Part shown: positions 22,466 to 29,779 of the stretch, piece after piece
Layout of the letters: each line of letters starts with the position of its first letter
How positions within the stretch are numbered: position 1 is the stretch's first letter
Translations under genes and position numbers: made by a program
The notes under the pieces: generated by a model
Seen by the model: the letters and a program-made list of their open reading frames with translations, nothing else
What the model was told of the DNA's origin: nothing
Databases searched by the model: none
Virus record (IMG/VR): IMGVR_UViG_3300043499_000058
Coordinates: 1-64,000 of that record
Origin: a virus
Reading direction: 5' to 3' (one strand)
DNA length: 64,000 nucleotides

Positions 22466-23513
22466 TTGGCACCTTCCTTTCATTACGACGTTCGGGCTTT
22501 GTCACTTTCAGATCGATACCACGTTCGCGGAGTCTCCGCTTGAACGCTGACAACGAGATTGCGTTTTCGATGATGCGCCAACTCTCCTTTCCTGTCAATT
22601 CTGCCGGGTCGCCTTTCCCCTTCGGGTACAGGCACACGAAGTTCGGAATGCTTGTCAGTTTCTCCGAGGCCATGATGATGTTTTTCACCCCGGCCCCGTC
22701 TCTATCGAACATGTGGTAGATGCGCTTCGGGCGAAAGCTGCGAATGATCTGAGCCTGTCTGTCTGACAAACCTGTTCCGAGAATTCCACCTGCCGGTACC
22801 CCGTACTCCTGCTGGCAGATCGTGTCCAGCGATCCCTCCACAAGAACGAGGCCGAGAGAGGATACCTGCTTCCTGTCCAACTTGCAAGCGCCGAACAGAA
22901 CGGCCGTCTTGGTGGCTCCCTCGGGCCAGTAGAGGTATTTCGGCCAGTCCTTCTCACGCACAGCGCGCTTGATCAGGAACCGGGTGATCCCTCGTTCATC
23001 GTCGGCGGGGATGACAATGCGCCGGTCGTCAGCGTCCCACCCAAGCCCCCACGCAGAGATCGCGCCTCCTCCAATGCCGCGCGTCTCAAGGTACTCAAGC
23101 GCGACGGCAGGCAGGTACCGATCAAAGCTGCCGAGATCCTCGGGTTTGTCAGGAGCATCGACCGGCCGAGCAAGCCTAACCTTCCCGTCAGTTCCACGCC
23201 GCTTTCGTTTCGACGCAGGGCCAAGCTCAACCCTTGTGTGTCGAACGATAAGTTTGCGAGCTTCTTTTTCACTGATCCCCTTGATCTTGGCGATGGCCTT
23301 CTCGTACGTGCCTGAAATCCCACAGGACGCGAAGCAATGAACGAGAGGCTTATCGAGGTTTACCTGAAAATGCCGCTTGTTCGATCCATGCTCCGGGTTC
23401 GGACAAACTACCAGGGGCGCGAACCCACCTGACAAGTCAGCGTTGGGCGGGAAGTCTACGAACTCCTCCCACAACGCCGCGCCATCGAGTTTGCGCCCCC
23501 GGTAGTTGATCAC
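22458..23513 (-). CDS. DnaG-type DNA primase
   Basis: 351 residues from GTG 23513 (overlaps the upstream TGA). The zinc-binding domain shows C37, H42, C60 and C64. The TOPRIM centre has LVLVEGSLDTI and MFDRDGAG. The C-terminal helicase-binding domain is short. It makes RNA primers and is expected to work with the DnaB-like helicase encoded just upstream. It is shorter than bacterial DnaG, as is usual in phages. Confidence 0.9.
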   Translation of the reverse strand: MINYRGRKLDGAALWEEFVDFPPNADLSGGFAPLVVCPNPEHGSNKRHFQVNLDKPLVHCFASCGISGTYEKAIAKIKGISEKEARKLIVRHTRVELGPASKRKRRGTDGKVRLARPVDAPDKPEDLGSFDRYLPAVALEYLETRGIGGGAISAWGLGWDADDRRIVIPADDERGITRFLIKRAVREKDWPKYLYWPEGATKTAVLFGACKLDRKQVSSLGLVLVEGSLDTICQQEYGVPAGGILGTGLSDRQAQIIRSFRPKRIYHMFDRDGAGVKNIIMASEKLTSIPNFVCLYPKGKGDPAELTGKESWRIIENAISLSAFKRRLRERGIDLKVTKPERRNERKVPIG

Positions 23514-23887
23514 GGAACGACAACGATCGGATCGGTTTTCAGGTGGATCGTCTGACCCGTCTTGAACGTCGGGAACGACTGCTCCCGCGCTAGCTCGCGT
23601 TGGTAGGCCATGAGTGCCCGCCCTGCCTCGGGGTCAGGTTCAGGACGATCATGTAGCACCGGCGTATGCGAGCCTGCAAGTTCGTCCCATACCTCTGACA
23701 AAGGTGACGTGCCGTGAAAGTCAAACTGCGCCGCTGATAGCAGACGCTCTCCCACGTCCTCGGGATCACGATTGTCAGGCCGGCGACCGTCATCGATGGG
23801 TACCCACGTCACCGGGGCGTCGGGGTCGATCCCGAGCTTCGGAAGATCACGATACTTGTCATGCCCTAGCCAGCGTCCGCCCTCCAT
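23510..23887 (-). CDS. Hypothetical protein between helicase and primase
   Basis: 125 residues rich in Asp and Pro, with GGRWLGHDKYRDLPKLGIDP at the N-terminus and a beta end (TIHLKTDPIVVVP). GTGA coupling to the primase gene suggests a shared operon. No family recognised. Confidence 0.68.
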   Translation of the reverse strand: MEGGRWLGHDKYRDLPKLGIDPDAPVTWVPIDDGRRPDNRDPEDVGERLLSAAQFDFHGTSPLSEVWDELAGSHTPVLHDRPEPDPEAGRALMAYQRELAREQSFPTFKTGQTIHLKTDPIVVVP

Positions 23888-23889
23888 CG

Positions 23890-24063
23890 CTAGCCCTTCA
23901 CTTCGTCTGTGACCACGCTGACAATTTCCTCGGGCGTCATCCGCAGAAGCACAAAGCGCACAGCCGTCCGCAGGTGAGTTTCGGCCTCGGACTGCGTGTG
24001 TGCGATCACTTCCTCCCTCGCCGGAAGCACAGGTGGTTCATCGATGTCGGTTGCCTGTGCCAT
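23890..24063 (-). CDS. Small hypothetical protein
   Basis: 57 residues; the ATG is separated from the upstream stop by CA (TGACAATG). Helical with an acidic N-terminus (RTAVRFVLLRMTPEEIVSVV). Function unknown. Confidence 0.64.
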   Translation of the reverse strand: MAQATDIDEPPVLPAREEVIAHTQSEAETHLRTAVRFVLLRMTPEEIVSVVTDEVKG

Positions 24064-24065
24064 TG

Positions 24066-24272
24066 TCAGATGATCCTCCGGTATTTCAGCTTACCGTCCT
24101 CGTCCAGATGACGAGGCTGCTCGGCAACCTCCACCTGAGTCTGTAGCTCGCCTGGCTCGCGCCGGGAAAGCTGCTCGACCCCACCCTGCTCGCCAGGCTT
24201 GCCTGACAAGATTTTGACACCACGATCAACGACACCCTTGCGGGCGTCTGGCTTCGTCCCTTGCTCGCTCAT
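24066..24272 (-). CDS. Small disordered hypothetical protein
   Basis: 68 residues rich in Gly, Glu, Gln and Arg, with few hydrophobics, so probably disordered. ATGA overlap with the helicase stop suggests cotranslation. Function unknown. Confidence 0.62.
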   Translation of the reverse strand: MSEQGTKPDARKGVVDRGVKILSGKPGEQGGVEQLSRREPGELQTQVEVAEQPRHLDEDGKLKYRRII

Positions 24273-25645
24273 TTTGTCACTCCCTTCTTTCGCTTGACCC
24301 CTACTGGCTTTGGCGCGACTGCGCCCTCGATGATCTTTGTCATCTCCTCGTCCTCTACCTCGTCGTCCTTCCCATTCATGTAGCTCCCACTCGGCTCGTT
24401 CGTCTCTCGCATGACCCCGGTGTTCGGAAAGAAGTCTAGCTCGAACCGAAACGACTGTCCAAAGCGCGACTTACTGCACTTGACAATGAGCTTGCGTTCC
24501 TCGCTCATGTGTCGCAGGCCGATCACATGGTCGGCTCCCTGCACCGGCACGTCCGAATTGAACGAGGTATCCATCCCCGGCGCGTCGTCCTTGCCGGTCA
24601 TTTGCCGGTGCGCCTGATTTGTCACGATGATGGGGATGTTGTACGTCTCGGCCATAGAAGCGATGTGCTGGCTCATGTCCGAAATCTCCTCCGTGCGCGA
24701 GTACCGCTTCTGGCTCGCATTCAAGAAGTAGATCGGATCGATGATGACAACATCAGGATTCAGTCCATCGATCTTCGCCTCGATGTACCCTGTAGTCATC
24801 CGAGTCAGATTGTTCGTCTTTGTCAAGAGGATAAACTCGCCACACTCACCCTCGACGTACTCCATGAACCGCTTGTACGTTTTCATCGGGTAGCCGATCC
24901 CCGACATCAACGCCCGGTTGCGGAAGCTGTGTTCGAGGCCCACGGCCTCCTTCACTTCCGGCATGGCTGACAAGATCGTGTGGAACCGGCAGGTGTGTTC
25001 GTGCCGATTCATCTCAGGACTGAACATGACAACCCGGTACTTGCGGATGACCGAGTTGGCCCCGAGGCCCGTCGTGAAGTAGGACTTAGACTGACCCGGC
25101 CTGGCCAGAATGACAATCATCCGACCGTTAACGAGGCCGTCCCAATGGTGATCGATCCACTTGTACCCGGTCGGGATGCCTGGCGGCTCGCCTGCGTCAC
25201 GCAGACGGCGAAGGCGCTTCTGCTCCTCGTAGTGATCGCGCCACCCACTGACAAGTAGGTGATCAGATGCCTGCGAATGTTGCCGGGTGATCTGTCCGAG
25301 GATGTCACGTGCAGCCTGGGCCTTCTGCACAGCGTTCTCGACTTCCAACTCCTCACCGAGCGTATCCATGAGCGCGGTGATCTCGGTAAAGGCTCGTTCG
25401 TTTTTCAGGTCAGGGAGAAGGTCTTGCAGGCGCTCGTCCACCACCAACATCTCGAAGTCGGGGAACTTCCGCATGAAAGTCCGCCGCGAAATCGGAAGCC
25501 GAGCGGAGGCACGCTGCTCGATCCAACCGAACTCCTCCTCGTAGCTGACAAAATCCTGGGCAGAGACTCCGTGTTGGTACGTTTTGCGGAGTCCGCCAAC
25601 ACCCTCAGTGACAATCGCAGCAATTACGTGGGCTTCGACGCTCAT
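24269..25645 (-). CDS. dnaB: Replicative DNA helicase (DnaB-like)
   Basis: 458 residues with a RecA-fold C-terminal domain of the DnaB family: GIPTGYKWIDHHWDG, a Walker A at 181-188 (ARPGQSKS), Walker B (NPDVVIIDPIYFL), motif 3 (IPIIVTNQAHRQ) and a late Lys/Arg segment. The usual GK[ST] is here SKS; the codon is TCT. The N-terminal part is helical. It should unwind the fork and load the primase. GGGAG precedes the ATG; a G/C-run hairpin lies upstream. Confidence 0.9.
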   Translation of the reverse strand: MSVEAHVIAAIVTEGVGGLRKTYQHGVSAQDFVSYEEEFGWIEQRASARLPISRRTFMRKFPDFEMLVVDERLQDLLPDLKNERAFTEITALMDTLGEELEVENAVQKAQAARDILGQITRQHSQASDHLLVSGWRDHYEEQKRLRRLRDAGEPPGIPTGYKWIDHHWDGLVNGRMIVILARPGQSKSYFTTGLGANSVIRKYRVVMFSPEMNRHEHTCRFHTILSAMPEVKEAVGLEHSFRNRALMSGIGYPMKTYKRFMEYVEGECGEFILLTKTNNLTRMTTGYIEAKIDGLNPDVVIIDPIYFLNASQKRYSRTEEISDMSQHIASMAETYNIPIIVTNQAHRQMTGKDDAPGMDTSFNSDVPVQGADHVIGLRHMSEERKLIVKCSKSRFGQSFRFELDFFPNTGVMRETNEPSGSYMNGKDDEVEDEEMTKIIEGAVAPKPVGVKRKKGVTK

Positions 25646-25689
25646 AGGCTGCTCCCCTCTCTCACACTCTCACCCCTGGTATTCCCCGA

Positions 25690-25703
25690 CCCCCTAAAGG
25701 GGG
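25690..25703 (-). terminator. G/C-run hairpin upstream of helicase gene
   Basis: CCCCC-TAAA-GGGGG: five G:C pairs and a four-base loop between the HNH stop and the helicase ATG. It may terminate or attenuate readthrough from the HNH gene. There is no T-tract, so it is weak evidence. Confidence 0.4.
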
Positions 25704-25741
25704 AGGGAGAATCCCCATGGTTCAAGAGCAGAAACAAACGC

Positions 25742-26059
25742 CTAAGAAGTGACAAGTTGCCTCCTTGCTTTCCGAGAAGCTCGCAGAGCGATAAGTGACA
25801 ACCTGTTGTGATCAAGACGAGAGATCAGATCGAAATTGCTGTGATGATTGTTTGATCGATCTCGGTCGCTGTGATGGACACATTGATCGCTTGTCAGTGG
25901 ACCAAACTTCCACTCCCCAATCAAACGATGCGCAGGCTTGTAGCCCGCAACTCGCTTGCCATCCTTGACAAAACAAATCGCTACGCGAAGGTAGCCATCG
26001 TTGTCGATGTAACCGAGAGGATGCTTGAGATCGAATCCGATTCGCCTGCGTTTTTTCAT
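25742..26059 (-). CDS. HNH homing endonuclease
   Basis: 105 residues from ATG 26059 (ATGA overlap; GGAG ten bases upstream). HNH_3 layout: HRLIGEWKFGPLTSDQCVHH and a following SDRDRSNNHHSNFDL. The N-terminus carries a Gly-Tyr-rich strand pair typical of this family. It lies between gene 26056-26361 and the helicase gene. No duplicated neighbour end is apparent. Confidence 0.82.
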   Translation of the reverse strand: MKKRRRIGFDLKHPLGYIDNDGYLRVAICFVKDGKRVAGYKPAHRLIGEWKFGPLTSDQCVHHSDRDRSNNHHSNFDLISRLDHNRLSLIALRASRKARRQLVTS

Positions 26060-26361
26060 CGAATCCAAACTCCTGCGATGAAAGCCTTGTTGATCCAGAC
26101 CTTCTTGCCTCGATCTTTCACAGCATCAAGTCCGCCGCCCATTAGCTCGAACTCGACTGCATACGTGTCTACATGACAAACCATCGCTGCGATGGTGTCA
26201 TCGGCCGAGAGTAGACCATCGCTCGGTGTTGCGAAGTCTGCGGCGAGAACAAGATCGACCAACGTTTTGTCACGCTTGGCTTTGATCAGCGCCATGTCGT
26301 ATCCGTACTCGCGCTTGGGCGCGCGGCCATGCCGCTTGCGTTCAACCATTACTGCTTCCAA
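26056..26361 (-). CDS. Hypothetical protein, possible RNase-H-like fold
   Basis: 101 residues. TTG 26361 sits five bases after AAGGAGG; an ATG four codons later is the alternative. Alternating strands and helices (LVLAADFATPSDGLLSADDT) are visible, but no catalytic signature can be claimed. It is first in the replication operon, behind the promoter at 26461-26490 and a structured leader. Confidence 0.68.
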   Translation of the reverse strand: MEAVMVERKRHGRAPKREYGYDMALIKAKRDKTLVDLVLAADFATPSDGLLSADDTIAAMVCHVDTYAVEFELMGGGLDAVKDRGKKVWINKAFIAGVWIR

Positions 26362-26411
26362 GTGAACCTCCTTGTCGGGCCTGACAATCAGAGAGTGCGA
26401 CCAAGAGAAGC

Positions 26412-26435
26412 GGGGAGAGGCCATAGCCCCTCCCC
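26412..26435 (-). promoter_or_regulatory. 10-bp leader hairpin
   Basis: A 24-base inverted repeat (ten pairs with one G:U, TATG loop) in the roughly 95-base leader between the promoter and gene 26056-26361. It could act as an attenuator, a stability element or a protein-binding site for the replication operon. No T-tract follows. Confidence 0.5.
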
Positions 26436-26460
26436 TGCACCTGATCGTCACCCAACCGGG

Positions 26461-26490
26461 ACAGTAGCATCGAACCTCATTGGGCGTCAA
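26461..26490 (-). promoter_or_regulatory. Promoter of the replication operon
   Basis: TTGACG (26485-26490), 18 bases, TACTGT (26461-26466) on the minus strand. The -10 and following bases (TACTGTCCC) equal those at 1630-1635. There is no TTGTCA at the start site here, so regulation may differ from the two bracketed promoters. Confidence 0.6.
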
Positions 26491-26495
26491 GGGAC

Positions 26496-26583
26496 TGCTG
26501 TACGGGCCTGTGAGGGCCAGGGAGCGCCGGATCGACCTTTCGGGTACCCCGCCGCTTTCCCGACCCTCACAGGCCGTACAGCA
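26496..26583. repeat. Long 20-bp inverted repeat forming a rod
   Basis: Arms 26496-26516 (TGCTGTACGG then GCCTGTGAGGG) and 26564-26583 are reverse complements except for one extra base. The 47-base interior folds further (AGCG/CGCT, CGG/CCG, ACC/GGT), so the whole unit is a long imperfect stem on either strand. It lies immediately upstream of the replication promoter. Terminator, cruciform or origin-like site, or structured RNA are all possible. Confidence 0.6.
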
Positions 26584-26587
26584 AGGC

Positions 26588-26655
26588 GTCAGAGGGGCTT
26601 CCCCGAGGGCGGGCACGGCTCCACCCCCCTGACCTTTGGGCGGGCCTCAGCCCGC
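26588..26655. repeat. Two further hairpins after the holin candidate
   Basis: A GTCAG/CTGAC plus GGGG/CCCC inverted repeat (26588-26633) and GCGGGC-CTCA-GCCCGC (26640-26655), the latter directly behind the stop of gene 26664-26918. They probably terminate the late transcript; no U-run is seen. Confidence 0.5.
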
Positions 26656-26663
26656 GAGCTTTG

Positions 26664-26918
26664 TCAGGACGTTGTGACCTTGGCCACGCCGTCCGCAGGA
26701 ACCTCAACCTTGGCCTTTGCGCCGACCATCGGCTCCATCGGCGTCAGGAAACCGATCACCAAATACGCAGCCGCGCTGCCAAGCCCCCACACGAACGGGG
26801 CAAGCTCGAACGCCTCGACGCCTGACTGAAAAACTTTGCAGACGTAGACAGCTACCGCGACGGCCATCGCACGGACATACATGCGAGCCTGCGGATTGTT
26901 GCGATACCAAGTGGTCAT
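26664..26918 (-). CDS. Holin candidate
   Basis: 84 residues with two hydrophobic segments (MYVRAMAVAVAVYVCKVF and FVWGLGSAAAYLVIGFLTP) and short charged ends: the size and topology of class II holins. It is the last gene of the cluster holding the transglycosylase and amidase genes. AGGAGGA then TGACA precede the ATG. Holin function is inferred from topology and place. Confidence 0.65.
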   Translation of the reverse strand: MTTWYRNNPQARMYVRAMAVAVAVYVCKVFQSGVEAFELAPFVWGLGSAAAYLVIGFLTPMEPMVGAKAKVEVPADGVAKVTTS

Positions 26919-26930
26919 TGTCAGTTCCTC

Positions 26931-27149
26931 CTAGCAGCCGTGGATGTATTGGTAGCTGTTCGTTGCGGCGCGGTACCAAATGCAGTCGTAGTGACCGGCA
27001 TAGGTGCCTGGGTAATCGGGTGGGTGGTAGTACGGCCCCCAATACAGGTAGTCGCCACCGCCGCACGCGCATCCGTCTGCTACTGCCGCCGACGCTGAGA
27101 TTGTCAGCATGGTCAGCACTAGCCCTACGAGAATGATCAGTCGCTTCAT
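26931..27149 (-). CDS. Small secreted Cys/Tyr-rich protein
   Basis: 72 residues: a signal peptide (MKRLIILVGLVLTMLTISAS), then a mature part of about 48 residues with four Cys and many Tyr, Gly and Pro (YYHPPDYPGTYAGHYDC). Disulphide-bonded and exported. AAGGAGAGG precedes the ATG. Within the lysis cassette it may help lysis or alter the wall; function unknown. Confidence 0.7.
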   Translation of the reverse strand: MKRLIILVGLVLTMLTISASAAVADGCACGGGDYLYWGPYYHPPDYPGTYAGHYDCIWYRAATNSYQYIHGC

Positions 27150-27158
27150 TTCCTCTCC

Positions 27159-27719
27159 TTAGTAGAAGTTCTGCGTTTTCAGGTGGTAGTACGCATCAGA
27201 TGGTTCTCCGTAGCGTCCGTCGATGTATGACAATCCCCAAGCGATCTGTCTCCGCGCGTCGTATCCAGCGTTCGCGCAGTTGTCCATGCGCTGTGGGATT
27301 CCGCACGCATCGCTATCTGGATTGTCAGCATGTTCGCTCCATCCGCTTTCGTGGTTCCAGAGCAGGTACAGAGAACACCATTCATCTCCGGTGTGCCACC
27401 CGTACGCTCGGGCCATCATGTTTCCTAGCGCGACGTTCGGGTTGTCACTCCAACAGCGAGGATCGACCTTGGGTTGCATCGCCCTGACTGTTTCGTTCCG
27501 TTCGATTGTCAGCCATGCAACCGCCTTGCATGACCATCGCTTGTGATCGCCACCCCCATGCCCACATACGAACCTGGCATGTTTGAGGTTTTCAGTCTGC
27601 GAAGCAAGGCGGGCTTTCAGTGATGCGCCTTTGGGCTTCGTGACTAGATGTGCCTGGGCTGTGCTTGTCCCGCCGAACATGAAAACCACCATGACGGCAG
27701 TTAGGGCCAGCTTACGCAA
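27159..27719 (-). CDS. Secreted lytic transglycosylase-like protein
   Basis: 186 residues from TTG 27719 (AAGGAGG upstream) with a signal peptide (ALTAVMVVFMFGG ... TAQA). The C-terminal half matches the lysozyme/SLT superfamily: WNHESGWSEHADNPDS (catalytic Glu in HESGW), CGIPQRM, and AWGLSYIDGRYGEP with the conserved Tyr. This pattern is close to actinobacterial wall hydrolases of the Rpf/APF type. It cuts peptidoglycan glycan strands after export. Confidence 0.8.
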   Translation of the reverse strand: MRKLALTAVMVVFMFGGTSTAQAHLVTKPKGASLKARLASQTENLKHARFVCGHGGGDHKRWSCKAVAWLTIERNETVRAMQPKVDPRCWSDNPNVALGNMMARAYGWHTGDEWCSLYLLWNHESGWSEHADNPDSDACGIPQRMDNCANAGYDARRQIAWGLSYIDGRYGEPSDAYYHLKTQNFY

Positions 27720-27743
27720 CGTGCATCCTCCTTACTAGATGAC

Positions 27744-27765
27744 AAAATCCCGACTACTTGGTCGG
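27744..27765 (-). terminator. Short terminator hairpin before transglycosylase gene
   Basis: CCGAC-CAAGTA-GTCGG followed by GATTTTG on the minus strand. Five pairs with a short T-run, between genes 27784-28053 and 27159-27719. It may reduce readthrough into the lysis genes. Confidence 0.45.
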
Positions 27766-27783
27766 TCTACTCAGTTTTCAGGT

Positions 27784-28053
27784 TCAGATTCTTGACCCCC
27801 TTTCCCGCAGTTTCTCGCAATATGCAAGCGCGTTGCGCAACACTTCATTGTCAGTTTGTAGGTTGGCGATCAATCGGTTCAAGCCGTCGATGACTTGACC
27901 AATGGTGCCACTTTCGACTGTAGCGATCCCTGCCTGCTCTGCAATCGCGTCTACCTTCTGCGCCCGCTTGTACGCAAGGTATCCGAGCAAGAGGCTTGGG
28001 AACGCAGCGACGAGCGCCAACACCAATGCGCTGTTGAGAATGCCATGCCCCAT
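27784..28053 (-). CDS. Membrane-anchored coiled-coil protein
   Basis: 89 residues: an N-terminal transmembrane helix (SALVLALVAAFPSLLLGYLA), a basic stop (YKRAQK) and a C-terminal coiled coil (IDGLNRLIANLQTDNEVLRN). This shape is common among phage lysis accessory proteins near holins. ATG directly follows the upstream TGA. Exact role unknown. Confidence 0.68.
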   Translation of the reverse strand: MGHGILNSALVLALVAAFPSLLLGYLAYKRAQKVDAIAEQAGIATVESGTIGQVIDGLNRLIANLQTDNEVLRNALAYCEKLRERGSRI

Positions 28054-28536
28054 TCAGTCTCTCCTCGCAGTCCACGGATTGATGAACGGTTCCAACAAAA
28101 GCGGCAATTCAAGTAGAGCCATGCCGACATAGAGAATCGGAAGCTGCAAGCTTCCTTTCCCGGTCAGGAACGGTTCCGTCGCGCCGAGCGCGATGAAAAG
28201 CATGAACCCAACCTCGGCTGCCATTGTCAGTCGTACAAGTCGCAGGTTGCGATAGACGTTCAAGAAAACAAACTTTGCGCAGGCGAGGAACATGAAAACC
28301 ACGCCCCACACATAGTTTGGTGTTTGCCAGAGCAAGAACGTTGGGGAAAGGAACAGGAAGTTGAGGCCCAACAGTGTGCAGACACCGCCATAGGTCATGA
28401 CAAGCAGCCACAGGTTTGGGTGGGTTTTCCGAATGTCAATCACGGCACCATTCACCACCGGCCCTTGACCAGCGACGCGGTGAAACCTTGAAGTCCTGTT
28501 TGTCAGCACAGGCATTGGGCCATTTCCGGTTGTCAT
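28054..28536 (-). CDS. Four-helix membrane protein, possible holin
   Basis: 160 residues with about four transmembrane segments (for example LWLLVMTYGGVCTLLGLNFL and VWGVVFMFLACAKFVFLNVY) and a 40-residue cytoplasmic N-terminus. GGAGAG precedes the ATG; ATGA overlap with the amidase gene. Membrane proteins next to endolysins in actinophages are often holin-like; this is inferred. Confidence 0.68.
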   Translation of the reverse strand: MTTGNGPMPVLTNRTSRFHRVAGQGPVVNGAVIDIRKTHPNLWLLVMTYGGVCTLLGLNFLFLSPTFLLWQTPNYVWGVVFMFLACAKFVFLNVYRNLRLVRLTMAAEVGFMLFIALGATEPFLTGKGSLQLPILYVGMALLELPLLLEPFINPWTARRD

Positions 28537-29186
28537 AGTGCTCTCCTTCGATCAAGCTCCTCTACTGCCGTCCAGAACCAATCGGGCTTCGGCTTGGGGC
28601 CGGGGAGGTTCTGCCAGATCGGTTCACCTTCCGTCCACTCGTCATCGGTCGGAAGCGGCAACTTGAAAAAGCGGAGCAGCGCGCGGTACTCGGCCGCTGC
28701 CAGGTTGTCGATGTTGGCAAACATCCAAGCACGCTCGCCCACGTTTGTCAGGAAGCCATGCTCGACCAGCACTTCTGGCCCGAGCGTATCGACACGGCTG
28801 TAGCCGTAATAGCCCCTGAGTCCTCCGGTGTAGTTGTCAGTGTGATGTGGAGGATGGCCCGGCAACTTCATGAACTCCTCCGTGATCAGGGTAGCCAACG
28901 TCTTGTTGACCGCCCCCTTAGGGAAGCCCATTGAAAACCCGGACGCTGCGGCACTAGCCGATCCGTCTCCATGCAGGAAGATGGCCGCGTCCACCTTGAT
29001 CCCGTTCTGGATGTCACCCGGTTGGTAGATGCCGTCGAAACGTCCATCGTCGTCCAGCATTTTCACCAGCCGGTCTGCGACTCGCTTGGTGAACTCGATC
29101 TCCCTGACTGTGCCGGTGCCACCCTCGAACCCCGGCTCACGCGGCGGATTGTGTCCCGCCTGTACGAGAACTCTATGCTTGGCCAT
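28533..29186 (-). CDS. N-acetylmuramoyl-L-alanine amidase (Amidase_3) endolysin
   Basis: 217 residues. Zinc ligands of the family are visible: VQAGHN (His), VREIEFTKRVADRL (Glu), AIFLHGDGS (His) and LVEHGFLTN (catalytic Glu). It cleaves the bond between muramic acid and the stem peptide. There is no clear cell-wall-binding domain; the C-terminal 40 residues are Pro/Trp-rich. There is no signal peptide, so it depends on a holin. Confidence 0.87.
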   Translation of the reverse strand: MAKHRVLVQAGHNPPREPGFEGGTGTVREIEFTKRVADRLVKMLDDDGRFDGIYQPGDIQNGIKVDAAIFLHGDGSASAAASGFSMGFPKGAVNKTLATLITEEFMKLPGHPPHHTDNYTGGLRGYYGYSRVDTLGPEVLVEHGFLTNVGERAWMFANIDNLAAAEYRALLRFFKLPLPTDDEWTEGEPIWQNLPGPKPKPDWFWTAVEELDRRRAL

Positions 29187-29192
29187 GCTTTG

Positions 29193-29360
29193 TCACCGCC
29201 CTTCGAGCTTTGCTTTGGCCGCTTCTAGTTCGGCCCTGGTTGTTGCGAGTGATTCCTTTGTCACCTGAAGCTCCTGCTCGGCTCCGTCAGCCCGGTCAGA
29301 CTCCATGTGGTACTTGATCACGTACTCCGCGAGGAGCAGCATGACAACGTTGATGTTCAT
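29193..29360 (-). CDS. Small membrane-associated helical protein
   Basis: 55 residues: a short hydrophobic N-terminus (INVVMLLLAEYVIKYHME) and a charged coiled coil (QELQVTKESLATTRAELEAA). AAGGGCGGG upstream, ATGA overlap with the oxygenase-like gene. Possibly a lysis accessory protein. Confidence 0.64.
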   Translation of the reverse strand: MNINVVMLLLAEYVIKYHMESDRADGAEQELQVTKESLATTRAELEAAKAKLEGR

Positions 29361-29779
29361 GACGCCCGCCCTTCTTTGTCAGACAACGGTTGTGGCAACC
29401 GCGCGATCACGGCAATCCTGCGACCGCCAGGCTGCATCACCGGCGTCGGGTTGTGGTGGAAGCAGGTTAGCGTGTTCCAGAGCGCCACGTCGCCCTCCTG
29501 TAGCTCGATCTCCACCCCGTCAATGATCGTCGGCGCGACCATCTCACCGTCGCGGTACACCGCCAACATGGTTGTCAGGCCAGGTGGCCCGTCCACGTGT
29601 GGCATTGTCGTCTCATTTACCTGCACACTAGTTGTCAGCGCCGAACCTAGACCGATGAGATCAGTCCACGGTTCGAGCGGGTGCAACGACTCATCCCATC
29701 GGTACCCAGGCTCCAAGCTTCGAGCCAGATCCCCCAGGTGCGCAGCCAACCCGCGTCTGATGACAACAGGTTCTCTCAA
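29357..29779 (-). CDS. 2-oxoglutarate/Fe(II) oxygenase-like protein
   Basis: 140 residues from TTG 29779 (TTGA overlap with the fibre stop). The double-stranded beta-helix pattern is visible: HVD at 61-63 as the HxD pair, His 108/109 (LTCFHHNPTPV) as the distal ligand, and Arg 120-121 (GGRRIAVIARL) as the co-substrate Arg. Such enzymes hydroxylate proteins, nucleic acids or small molecules. Coupling to the tail fibre gene suggests a virion protein as substrate, but this is inference. Confidence 0.7.
   Translation of the reverse strand: MREPVVIRRGLAAHLGDLARSLEPGYRWDESLHPLEPWTDLIGLGSALTTSVQVNETTMPHVDGPPGLTTMLAVYRDGEMVAPTIIDGVEIELQEGDVALWNTLTCFHHNPTPVMQPGGRRIAVIARLPQPLSDKEGRAS

Noticed and set aside
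26470-26490. GGTTCGATGC resembling a tRNA T-loop
   Set aside because: No acceptor, D or anticodon arms can be built around it; it lies in the spacer of a promoter.
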